Positions 44,927-53,200 of a stretch of 64,000 bases of DNA are shown here, one piece after another. A model generated the notes under the pieces. The model had not been told where the DNA came from, did no database searches, and saw only the letters and a program-made list of their open reading frames with translations. The position numbers and the translations under genes are program-made. The stretch is from contig NZ_LYPB01000095.1 of NCBI RefSeq assembly GCF_001653565.1, positions 1-64,000 of the forward strand, given 5' to 3'. The stretch is from Paenibacillus oryzisoli. GTDB lineage: Bacteria; Bacillota; Bacilli; Paenibacillales; NBRC-103111. Position 1 is the stretch's first letter, and the number at the start of each line of letters is the position of its first letter.

Positions 44927-45679
44927 ATGAAACATAAGCAGATTAAAGTAGTTATTGCTGAAGATGAACTGTTGATACGCAATTATTTAGTAAAAAAAAT
45001 TGAAACCAGCGATCTAAATTTTCATGTTATCGGTGCGGCAAATGACGGGAAATCTGCGCTTGAACTAATCGAGTTATATCAACCTGACCTTGTCGTAACC
45101 GATATACGTATGCCGGTTATGGACGGACTTGAATTAATTAAAACACTCCATCTTCATTTCCATCATATTAAGAAAATCATTATTAGCGGATTTGCTGATT
45201 TTGAATACGCACAACAAGCTATTCGTTATAATATTGATGAATATTTACTTAAACCAGTAAAACCGATTGAATTAAACAGAGCGCTTATGAATATTAAGCT
45301 ATCACTGGAAGACGAAAAGACAGCATTGATTGCCATAGATCATTCAGGTGACCCTAGAGAAATTGTACATGCGGTGCAACAGTACATTCGTGAAAACTTT
45401 AATAAAGAATTAAATATGGTAGAAATTTCAAGTAAATTTAATTTTAAATCATCTTATTTAAGTAAGATTTTTATCAAGTATACAGGTGAATTGCCCTCGA
45501 AATATCTTACAACTCTGCGTATTAACGAAGCCAAGTATTTACTTACAAACAACAAACAACTTGCCATAAAAGAGGTAGGAGAATTAGTTGGTTATCCGGA
45601 CCAATTTTATTTTAGCCGAATTTTCAAACAAGTCACGGGCTTAACACCAAAAGGGTTTCAACAAAATGAGCAATCTTGA
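44927..45679 (+). CDS. YesN-type response regulator, AraC output, locus B
   Basis: 250 residues, the short form of YesN. Receiver domain ~1-125 with acidic pair EDE, phosphoacceptor Asp59 (VVTDIRMPVMDG) and Lys in YLLKPVKP. The last ~100 residues form an AraC-type DNA-binding domain (LNMVEISSKFNFKSSYLSKI; LAIKEVGELVGYPDQFYFSR). GGAGGAATG at the end of the kinase gene supplies its ribosome site. It lacks the ~300-residue middle region of the locus A regulator. It presumably activates the divergent locus B transport operon. Confidence 0.92.
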   Translation: MKHKQIKVVIAEDELLIRNYLVKKIETSDLNFHVIGAANDGKSALELIELYQPDLVVTDIRMPVMDGLELIKTLHLHFHHIKKIIISGFADFEYAQQAIRYNIDEYLLKPVKPIELNRALMNIKLSLEDEKTALIAIDHSGDPREIVHAVQQYIRENFNKELNMVEISSKFNFKSSYLSKIFIKYTGELPSKYLTTLRINEAKYLLTNNKQLAIKEVGELVGYPDQFYFSRIFKQVTGLTPKGFQQNEQS

Positions 45680-45685
45680 AACAAA

Positions 45686-45729
45686 AAATCAGTTCTTAAC
45701 CGCATTTCATAATGCGCGTCAAGAACTGA
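45686..45729. terminator. Terminator between convergent genes
   Basis: TCAGTTCTT and AAGAACTGA enclose an inner GCATT-AATGC stem. A run of T residues follows on the minus strand and A residues precede it on the plus strand, so it works best for the minus-strand TerC gene and may also end the YesN transcript. Confidence 0.7.
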
Positions 45730-45731
45730 CC

Positions 45732-46024
45732 TTAATCCATACAGGAAAACACAATCGAATTATTTAGAACAGAAGCAACAACCAGAACAGCGATCACTGG
45801 CAAACGATTTATAAGTGTCATCAGCAAATTACTCCCCATAAGATGAGCGGAATACTGATGGCTAGTCCCAATGTAATCAGTAAAAAACTTCCACCTGCTG
45901 CCCCGGCAACAGCCAACACATTATCGAGGCTCATAACAAGATCGGCAATAAGAATCGTTTTAATCGCCGTGCTTAAATGTGAACTCGACTGCTGCTTCTC
46001 TTCTTGCTCATCATTGTTATGCAA
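45732..46024 (-). pseudogene. TerC-family membrane protein remnant
   Basis: From 46024 the minus strand reads an acidic loop (HNNDEQEEKQQSSSHL), then TAIKTILIADLVMSLDNVLA and GAAGGSFLLITLGLAISIPL, the metal-linked Asp-containing helix typical of TerC/YjbE proteins. The frame stops at VIC near 45823. One extra G in the GGGG run there would restore LWG-SNLLMTLINRLPVIA, which is the expected continuation in another frame. The N-terminal helices before the loop and the end of the C-terminal domain are also missing, so truncation is real even if the one-base shift is an error. TerC proteins are linked to metal (Mn) efflux. Confidence 0.75.
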
Positions 46025-46108
46025 GCTTAATGCTATATTGTGAATTCTATTCTACTTAAAATGTTAACTCCGGCTCATTAATCGTTCTTACCACTTCAAC
46101 AAAGTTTA

Positions 46109-46909
46109 TTATTTAATTAATTTCGCATCAGCAAATACAAAATTAACATAATCATTACGATTCGTCTGGAATCGAATTTCTAGTGTTTTCACATTCGTAA
46201 TATCGACATTAAGGGCAACTGGGTCTACCGCAGCAATGACATCACTTGTAACTGACAATACCTTGCCGTCACCTGTTATGGTTAACGTTCCTTTAGCTTT
46301 GCTTTTCACAACAGAATCATCAATACCAACATACCCTGTTAACTTCTTATACTCACCGTTTAAGGTATAAGTGACCGCACCACCACTTTTATAGTATGTA
46401 GGCGGAACTGACTTATTCAAATGCACACCTAATCCATAATTATACATCTTGCCATTTATCTTAAACGTGTCCCCTGGCTTTGTATTCCAAGCGAATTTCT
46501 CCCAATCATCTAAGCTTAGGAATACATTCGCATCACCATCTTTGGTATCATAGACAAGTTCACTTAGATACTTCTCATTCTGCTCTAAACCACTGCTCGT
46601 TGGCGTTGTGGGAATTGGTGTTGTAGCAACGCTATTTTGCCCAATCGAGATCGTATCCGTACTGCCGTCCCACTTCACTTCTTTACCTAATGCTTCTGTA
46701 AGAAAACGTAGCGGAACGTAAGTATTTCCGTTATAAATAAATCCTTTGGCATCTTGAGGGGGGGCTTTCTTAACGCCATCAAACAGATACGTTAAGTTTT
46801 TAAAATACACGTCAATCATAGTACTCCCCGATGCTGCGTACACCGCTGTTCCTGACAATACTAAGCAAATCAAAAAACCACCAACAAAACCTTGCAATAA
46901 TCTCTTCAT
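46109..46909 (-). CDS. Secreted stalk-domain protein with NPCBM-like module
   Basis: 266 residues. A signal peptide (~1-26, ending VYAAS) is followed by a copper-amine-oxidase-N-like stalk domain (~32-97; NTYVPLRFLTEALGKEVKWD). After a Thr/Pro linker, residues ~115-266 resemble an NPCBM carbohydrate-binding module (DTFKINGKMYNYGLGVHL; GYVGIDDSVVKSKAKGTL; LEIRFQTNRNDYVNFVFADA). It likely binds sugars at the cell surface. It has no catalytic domain. It stands alone with 700 bp of non-coding DNA upstream. Confidence 0.85.
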   Translation of the reverse strand: MKRLLQGFVGGFLICLVLSGTAVYAASGSTMIDVYFKNLTYLFDGVKKAPPQDAKGFIYNGNTYVPLRFLTEALGKEVKWDGSTDTISIGQNSVATTPIPTTPTSSGLEQNEKYLSELVYDTKDGDANVFLSLDDWEKFAWNTKPGDTFKINGKMYNYGLGVHLNKSVPPTYYKSGGAVTYTLNGEYKKLTGYVGIDDSVVKSKAKGTLTITGDGKVLSVTSDVIAAVDPVALNVDITNVKTLEIRFQTNRNDYVNFVFADAKLIK

Positions 46910-47635
46910 TTGAATCCCCCTTGCTTTCCATAACTTTATGTTTATACCGGTTGTTTACTAGGCAACACAAACGTTATTTTATCGAAAATTGGCGATTTAT
47001 GTTGTCGTAATTTGTCGCAAAAAATATTAAGTTCATTAATTTTTCACAAAAAAATTACAATCACTTGAGTTAAAATAAAGAGCCGCCACAAGCATAATGC
47101 TCGCTATTCTTGAAGAGTATTCATGGGAAATCAAGCAGGACTAGCGGTTAGTGTGTTAGGTAAACCCAGTTATCTCTAGTAATCCTTAGATCTTCCAAGC
47201 TAAACTGCCTGGTAGTTGAACAACTTTACAAGGTTATTGCCCGAGCCAGTCCTGGACGCTTATTGGGAGGCTTAGATTAATCAAAAGAACATCATCTTGC
47301 CACCTTTAACTATTAAGAGCCTTTATAAAGCCACACGCTCAGTCAAAATAAAAAGGTTGTTCTGAGTAGAACAACCTTAAAAAATTTGTTACAACATTTA
47401 TTTCATAGACTTCTATTATCAGTAAATGAGACGACTACGACTTAGGCATCACCATCGTATTCAATACCCAGGCAATGAAGCACTGGTGGTACTTGAAATG
47501 ATGTTTTCACCTCACGATCACCTACCATAAGTGCATCACGCAAATTCAATTGGTGAATCGGACCATGAACTCCATAACTTCACTAACTTCTAGGTCACAC
47601 AATTGTTTTCCGCGACGACGAGAGACAGCGGACGG
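46910..47635. other. 726-bp stretch without an intact gene
   Basis: A terminator lies at 47351-47380. Between it and the SDR gene, minus-strand 47440-47590 reads HQLNLRDALMVGDREVKTSF and QVPPVLHCLGIEYDGDA before a stop, which looks like the C-terminus of a lost gene I cannot identify. The 47080-47290 part holds no frame and no recognised RNA. Confidence 0.45.
47351..47380 (-). terminator. Terminator, minus strand
   Basis: AAGGTTGTTC and GAACAACCTT form a perfect 10-bp stem around a 6-nt loop, with TTTTTATTTTG following on the minus strand. It serves whatever transcript runs leftward through the SDR gene region. Confidence 0.75.
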
Positions 47636-48352
47636 TTAGGGGTTCGTCGACCAAAGTCCGGCATGCTTCAATACGACGCGAGGATGCAGCTTCAACTGCG
47701 CAACGATCAAGTCAGCCAAGTCTTCCGGCTGCATGACCTTCTCAGGGTTGCCGTCCGTCAGCTTGAGCTCCAATGCCATATCGGTTGCGACCGTGCTTGG
47801 AGTCAATGTGCTTACGCGAATGTTTTTCTTTCGAACCTCAAGCATTAAGGACTCGCTTAACCCGATAACAGCGGCTTTCGATGCCGTATAAGCGCTCGTG
47901 AGCGGAGCCCCTCTTTGTCCAGCCGTTGATGCAATATTAACAATATCGCCAGCATTGCGCTCCATCATTTCCGGCAATACCGCGCGGGTGGTGTAATATA
48001 CGCCTTTAACGTTGACGTCGATAATATTCGTCCATTCTTCGGGCGTTAACTCCATAAAGCCGCCGAATTTGCTAATTCCGGCATTGTTGACGAGAATGTC
48101 AATTGCACCCAGTTCACCGCGAATGGACTCAACCGCCGCAGTAATGGAAGCAAGATCCGCCACGTCGGCTGTTGAAATGACTACCTTCACGCCGTACGGC
48201 TTGAGCTCCTCCGCTACCTTCTGCAAATTTTCAAGCGAACGTCCCACAAGACCGACGTGAATGCCCTCTTGAGCAAACGCAATTGCTGTTGCACGCCCGA
48301 TACCGCGTCCCGCTCCGGTAATTAATGCTACTTTCCCTGCTACGGATTGCAT
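47636..48352 (-). CDS. Short-chain dehydrogenase/reductase, FabG-like (YoxD type)
   Basis: 238 residues, a complete classical SDR. The NADP-binding motif is TGAGRGIG (residues ~13-20), the structural motif NNAG (~90), and the catalytic Ser (IASTAGQRG), Tyr and Lys (SAYTASKAA) are all present. It is very similar in length and in the C-terminal PEDLADLIVAQLKLHPR to Bacillus YoxD-type 3-oxoacyl-ACP reductase-like proteins. GGAGCG precedes ATG. It reduces a keto group using NADPH in the cytoplasm; whether it acts in fatty-acid synthesis is not known because no other fab genes are near. Confidence 0.92.
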   Translation of the reverse strand: MQSVAGKVALITGAGRGIGRATAIAFAQEGIHVGLVGRSLENLQKVAEELKPYGVKVVISTADVADLASITAAVESIRGELGAIDILVNNAGISKFGGFMELTPEEWTNIIDVNVKGVYYTTRAVLPEMMERNAGDIVNIASTAGQRGAPLTSAYTASKAAVIGLSESLMLEVRKKNIRVSTLTPSTVATDMALELKLTDGNPEKVMQPEDLADLIVAQLKLHPRVVLKHAGLWSTNP

Positions 48353-48629
48353 ATTTTTTCGCTCCTTTAGTTCTCGATATGTAAAGCTTGATTCAACACT
48401 ATTTTAGCACAAACAAAAATAAGACTAAAATCGATATTCGAGAGTGAGGTGGTCCCTGTGTGCAGTATTGTATTATCAAAATGACATCTTCTGTATTTAC
48501 TCAGATGTTATTTACAAACAAACGGAACAAGTCGCTGTTACATTGGTAACAGATATCAGACTTGTGTACCAGTTAAAGCGTTTTTTGTTGAATTAACGTT
48601 CCCTCGTTAGCGCAATAAAGTCTATTTAT

Positions 48630-48880
48630 CAGACAATGCTCCTATGGTTGAAATCAATCTAATTGGGGTCTGAAGCCTCCAGCAAAACTTCAAACAGCTT
48701 CTACCCATGTTGATTCACGAATTTTATCTCTTGAGGTGTGACGGGTACCAACCAAACCATTAAAATTGGCTTCTCGCCCTCCACGGTATACACTGCAAAA
48801 TCGTCTGGTATGTCCTTGCCCATTAGTCGAGAGGATCGCCAGGAACGAAATTAGTCGATGGATCGATTCCATCGCCGCGC
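48630..48880 (-). pseudogene. SUFU-like (suppressor of fused domain) gene remnant
   Basis: The minus strand reads RSSRLMGKDIPDDFAVYTVE, GEKPILMVWLVPVTPQEIKF, VNQHG, stop, KLFEVLLEASDPN, stop, IDFNHRSIV. The WLVPVT--E---- -HG(W)--FE-LLE pattern is that of bacterial suppressor-of-fused domain proteins, commonly immunity proteins. One stop is TAG in place of the family Trp (TGG); the second falls at a Leu position. The N-terminal half is missing. Clearly degraded. Confidence 0.6.
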
Positions 48881-48906
48881 TAATGTATCTCGTAAGATGA
48901 ATGAAC

Positions 48907-49209
48907 TCATGCTTTTTCGTTTAACTTTTCGGTAAAAACTTGAAAATAAAATTCATATTTCTCTGGAAGTCGCTGTTTTAAGTAATCCCAAAACCACTTT
49001 TCATCAAATTCATTTGGTCGGTTAACAAGCAAGTCAGGTAAGTTATGAAATACATCAGCAATATTGTTTATTTCTTGCAAATCAATTTTAGCCTGGATCC
49101 ATGATGAAGGTTTCCACCATTTTATACGATGAGTATAAGAAGCACTCCGAATATCTAAAAGAACACAATAAAACAGATATACGTATGCCTTTTCTTTCAA
49201 AACTTCCAT
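48907..49209 (-). CDS. Hypothetical protein, 100 residues
   Basis: A 100-codon frame with GGGGAGTT seven bases before ATG, the normal spacing. No signal peptide or membrane segment is seen; Trp and aromatic residues are frequent (RIKWWKPSSWIQAKIDLQ; EKWFWDYLKQRLPEKYEFYF). I do not recognise a family. It sits 46 bp downstream of the NUDIX gene on the same strand and beside a SUFU-like remnant. It could be a small immunity-type protein, but this is only by neighbourhood. Confidence 0.65.
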   Translation of the reverse strand: MEVLKEKAYVYLFYCVLLDIRSASYTHRIKWWKPSSWIQAKIDLQEINNIADVFHNLPDLLVNRPNEFDEKWFWDYLKQRLPEKYEFYFQVFTEKLNEKA

Positions 49210-49254
49210 CTTTAATAACTCCCCATGTATAGCTTTAAATGCTTACGTTCGCCT

Positions 49255-49661
49255 TTAACGCAGTTTTTGTTCGATGTACTGTAACAAGAACTCTTTATCT
49301 TCAGGAAAGGAAAAGTGCAGGTCATTTAGCTGCTCAGTGGTCTTCCAAGCAATTTCATATATAAGTCCAGGGTCATGGATTGTTGGATGGTCACTTAAAA
49401 TCTCAACCTCAAAATATGTTACATGGAATTCAACTGGACCAATTGCCCCTGCATTACCCTTTATCTCTTTGTTAATTTTACAGAGGCAACCTGTCTCCTC
49501 ATAAACTTCCCTAATACAGCAATCTTCTAAGGTTTGATCTTCTTCTTTTCCCCAGAAGGCACCGACCATCGTTTTTCTTCTTCTGGTTTACCTTGTAGTA
49601 CCATAAGTAATTGTCTATCAGAATTGTTACATATAGCTGCCGCACCGACCCAAGGATTCAT
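49255..49661 (-). pseudogene. NUDIX hydrolase with one-base frameshift
   Basis: ATG 49661 has GGAGGGG nine bases upstream. The first ~33 codons read VGAAAICNNSDRQLLMVLQG and EEEKRWSVPSG; the NUDIX box continues in the next frame as GKEEDQTLEDCCIREVYEET-G. One more G in the GGGG run at about 49556-49559 would give VPSGGKEEDQTLEDCCIREV, the expected GX5EX7REUXEEXGU box, and a ~135-residue protein. The family hydrolyses nucleoside diphosphate derivatives. Either a recent lesion or a homopolymer error. The start overlaps the stop of a 58-codon frame (TGATG). Confidence 0.8.
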
Positions 49662-49837
49662 CAGAATCCCCTCCTGCCCCACCCTAAACAAGATACAAAA
49701 TCGAATTCCTCAGCATATATTTCGTATACTGATTGTCCATCTACTATAAAATCAGCAAAATAATCGGTCCTGGATAACCGTCTCTTAAACAACTTTTGAA
49801 TTCTAATTTCGAAATTCTCATTTTTAAATCCTCGCAA
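49661..49837 (-). CDS. Small ORF, 58 codons, coupled to the NUDIX gene
   Basis: TTG 49837 has GGGAG about six bases upstream; the frame reads RGFKNENFEIRIQKLFKRRL, SRTDYFADFIVDGQSVYEIY, AEEFDFVSCLGWGRRGF and ends with TGA overlapping the NUDIX ATG (TGATG). The overlap and protein-like composition suggest a real or recently real gene. The family was not recognised. It may be the tail of a longer truncated gene. Confidence 0.45.
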   Translation of the reverse strand: MRGFKNENFEIRIQKLFKRRLSRTDYFADFIVDGQSVYEIYAEEFDFVSCLGWGRRGF

Positions 49838-49924
49838 TTTTTACTCCCGTTAGTTGAGCGCTTGCACCACCAAGTAAATACAATGGCTGGCCGTTTTGTT
49901 TAGATCAGTAAACTCGACAGAGAC

Positions 49925-50120
49925 TGCTGAAAACTTTGTTAGTTAATTGGTCAGTTGTAGTTATAAAAGAATCTTCTCCTTGAAGTTGGTACTGACGTAT
50001 CTACGTCTGAAGAATAGCCTTGGATATCCCCACTACTTTGAGCAACGGTATCCTGACTTTCCTTTCTCTCAAGGTACCTTTTTGCAGCTTGTATTTTTCT
50101 TGTGGTGTTAATTTGGACAT
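49925..50120 (-). pseudogene. IS3-family OrfA fragment
   Basis: From ATG 50120 the minus strand gives MSKLTPQEK in one frame, IQAAKRYLERKESQDTVAQS in the next, and GISKAILQT, stop, IRQYQLQGEDSFI back in the first. Stitched together these give the helix-turn-helix of IS3-type OrfA (KIQAAKRYLE-KESQDTVA-SSGISKAILQTW). Frameshifts and the stop in place of Trp make it non-functional. OrfB is absent. Confidence 0.7.
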
Positions 50121-50127
50121 ATAGAAA

Positions 50128-50175
50128 AACTGCACCTCCAATTGTTAGATTGTGTCTAACAATTGGGGTGCAGTT
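50128..50175. repeat. Palindromic IS end
   Basis: AACTGCACCTCCAATTGTTAGA and TCTAACAATTGGGGTGCAGTT flank a 5-nt loop with one mismatch and one bulge. It lies immediately outside the OrfA fragment, so it is probably the preserved terminal structure of that element. Confidence 0.6.
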
Positions 50176-50216
50176 CACATTGAACGGTCTTTGATTTTGA
50201 ATGATGGATGGTTCAA

Positions 50217-53200
50217 TTAATCAATGAATCCAAGCACCCGAAGCGTCCGCACAAGGACGGCCGCCGCTTGCGCACGTGTCGTCTCGGCTTCCGGACTGAA
50301 CATATCCTTGCTGGTACCAGTCATGATGTTAAGCTTAACCATCAGTTGAATGTCCTCCATATATATCGTGTCTATCCTTCCAATATCCTTATAGCCATTC
50401 AAGCTAACCTTTTCTCCTGTGGATGGCAGCTTCTCAAGTCCAATTGCAGCCGCCAGCATACTCGCCATTTCCTCGCGCGTCAGCAGTTGATCCGGCTTAA
50501 AGCGGTTGCCGCTCGCGAACTCCAATAGGCCGAGTTCCTTCGCTTGTGCAAGCTCGCTATAATACCAAGCACCTTGCTTTACATCCTCATATGGCGCTGT
50601 GGTGTTGGTAGAATGGCCGCGTCCAAGTATCCGTACGAGCATCGCGGCAAATTCCCCTCTAGTGACCGCTTTGTTCGGATCATACAAGCCTACGCCGCTA
50701 ACAAGCCCTTTTGCCGCCGCTAGATCGATGAAAGGTTTGCTCCAATCTTGTCGTACATCGGTGAAGTCGACCGGATTGTCCGCCACGACGTACACACTGT
50801 TCGATAATGAGCTGATCATCACATACAAGTTGCCCTCGATCTGCACCTTGCGCGCAGGAACAAACTCGAATTGCGTCTTCGTTTCGTTATAGCGGAATGC
50901 CCCCCATTGTTCCGGCAGGTCCGTCAATTCATTCGGCATCGGGATGATTCTTACCATCGCCTTGCTGAACTTGTCAGCCGTACCTATCAGTTGCTTAGTC
51001 TGGATATTGATGATCTCGATGTTGAAATCGACAATGGCGCCCATTACCTTGCCGTTCGGCAAGCCGCTTGCAAACGCAGCTTGAATGTCCGCGTCACCGG
51101 ACTTGTCGGTCAGTGTGATCTTGAAGCTTATATCCTCGGCATTCAGTTTGTTCGCGGCAAGCAAATCCTTCATTCCCGGAATGAGGGAAGCCAGATTAAC
51201 CGGCACTCGGTAACTGCCAAAAGGCGTCTGAATCTCGATGAAGAAAGTTGCGTTCTGGCCCGCAAATCTCGTTAATATGCTATCAGGGATGCTGACATAA
51301 ACTATCCCGCCCTTCGGCGTCACTTCCAGCGTGACGGACGGCTTCGTCGTATCGATGGTATTCGGGTCAAATGGTACACCGTTCAGATCGATAACCAAAT
51401 CGGAGACCTGTTCCTTCTCCGGTTCCGGAGAAGTTGGAGGTGTCGAGCTGCCGTCTCCTGCGCTTATTACAATCTGTGTCACCGTAAAAGTCACTGGCAT
51501 CATGTCGGTCGCTGATACCGATACCGTTGCCGTATAGGTTCCTGCGGCAAGTCCGGCGTTCGGTTGTAACGTAAATGTCGTGGACGGCGCCCCGCTATTC
51601 AACGAAGTCTCTGCGGGCTGCGTAATCGTAAAACTGCTCGCATTCGTCCCGCTCAACATTGTCGCCAAGTTCGTCAAGTCGCCCGCGCCCGTCCGCGTCA
51701 CGTTCACTGTTTTCGTATCCCGTGCCCCCGATGCATAGCCTGTTGTCAGATTATTCAGCGTCACGTTCGGCAACGGACTGATCGTGTACGTAATCGGCGT
51801 CCACTGCGCGTACAACGTTAACGCGACGGATGGCATCGTCACCGTTGCACCTGCCGCATACGCCGTTCCGCCTCCGTCCGCCTGCGTGTTCCATCCCGTA
51901 AACGTGTAGCCCGTTTTCGTGAACGTATTCGCTTGCGCCGCGAAGGTCGCTCCAGAGGCTTTGTTCGTCTCCGTCGGCACCGTGCCACCGTCGGATGTAT
52001 TACCGGCGTAAGTTACGGCGTACGTAATCGGCGTCCACTGCGCGTACAACGTTAACGCCCCGGATGGCATCGTCACCGTTGCACTCGCCGCATACGCCAT
52101 TCCGCCTCCGTCCGCCTGCGTGTTCCATCCTGCAAACGTATAGCCCGTTTTCGTGTACGTATTCGCTTGCGCCGCAAACATCGCTCCCTGCGCCTTGTTC
52201 GTCTCCGTCGGCGCAGTGCCGCCGTCGGATGTATTACCGGCGTAGGTCACCGCGTACGTAATCGGCGTCCACTGCGCGTACAACGTTAACGTGCCGGATG
52301 GCATCGTCACCGTTGCACCCGCCGCATACGCCGTTCCGCCGCCGTCCGCCTGCGAGTTCCACCCTGCAAACGTATAGCCCGTTTTCGTGAACGTATTCGC
52401 TTTAGCCGCAAAGGTTGCTCCAGACGCTTGATTCGTCTCCATCGGGGTCGTGCCGCCATCGGATGTATTGCCATCGTAAGTGACGCCATACATCGGCGGC
52501 GTCGAATCGCTCACCGTTATCACTAATGTCTGCTCAGATCCGGCGCTAAATGTAAACGTCAGCGTCGTCGATCCCACTGACTGCCCCGCCAAGTAGCTCT
52601 GACCAATCGTGACGGTTCCGTCCACTACCGTGTAGTCCACGTCTTTTCCCAACAGCGTCCCGCCATTCGCGATACTCATCAGCGTGTTGCCGTTCAGTGT
52701 CATCTCCGTCGCTACATCCGCCTGGTTCGCCAGATTTATATCAAACGTCGCCGTCGTCGGGCTGATCACGCTATCCTGCGGCATCGTCGCCTTCGATAGG
52801 TTAACGGAGATGGCCGCGCTCGCTACTCGCGGCGATTCGTTGCCAGCAGCGTCCGTCGCGGTAAGGACGTACTTGTACGAGCCGGGCGGCAGATTGCCTA
52901 GAGCGGCCGCGGGTACGGAGCCATCGGCCGCGCTCATTCCCAGATTCACTCCCGTCGCCGACAACTCGCCTGCATCGATCAAGTTGTCAGCATTGGCGTC
53001 ATTCCAGGCATAAGCGCGAACGTTCACTCCGGACTCGCTGATCGCATTCGCCGATCCGCGCAGTTGATCCGGCGTTCCGGCATAGTTGTCGATAGCCGTG
53101 AACTTCGTAACATCTACGGTCGGAGCCGTCGTATCCGGCAGCTCGTCCTCCATAATCGTGATGCTTGCGCTTGACTGCGCTCCCAGCGACACCGTGTTCG

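Noticed and set aside
14146..45679. Search for an ABC ATPase gene for the two importers
   Set aside because: No Walker A/LSGGQ-containing frame is present near either importer; a shared ATPase elsewhere is assumed, as in related bacteria.
47080..47300. Possible structured RNA between the stalk protein and the SDR gene
   Set aside because: Some complementary pieces (CAGGACT ... AGTCCTG) exist, but no known riboswitch or small RNA pattern could be matched.
49951..50178. 75-residue minus-strand protein
   Set aside because: It only reads in-frame for the middle of an IS3 OrfA fragment and runs into the palindromic IS end; it is part of a pseudogene.
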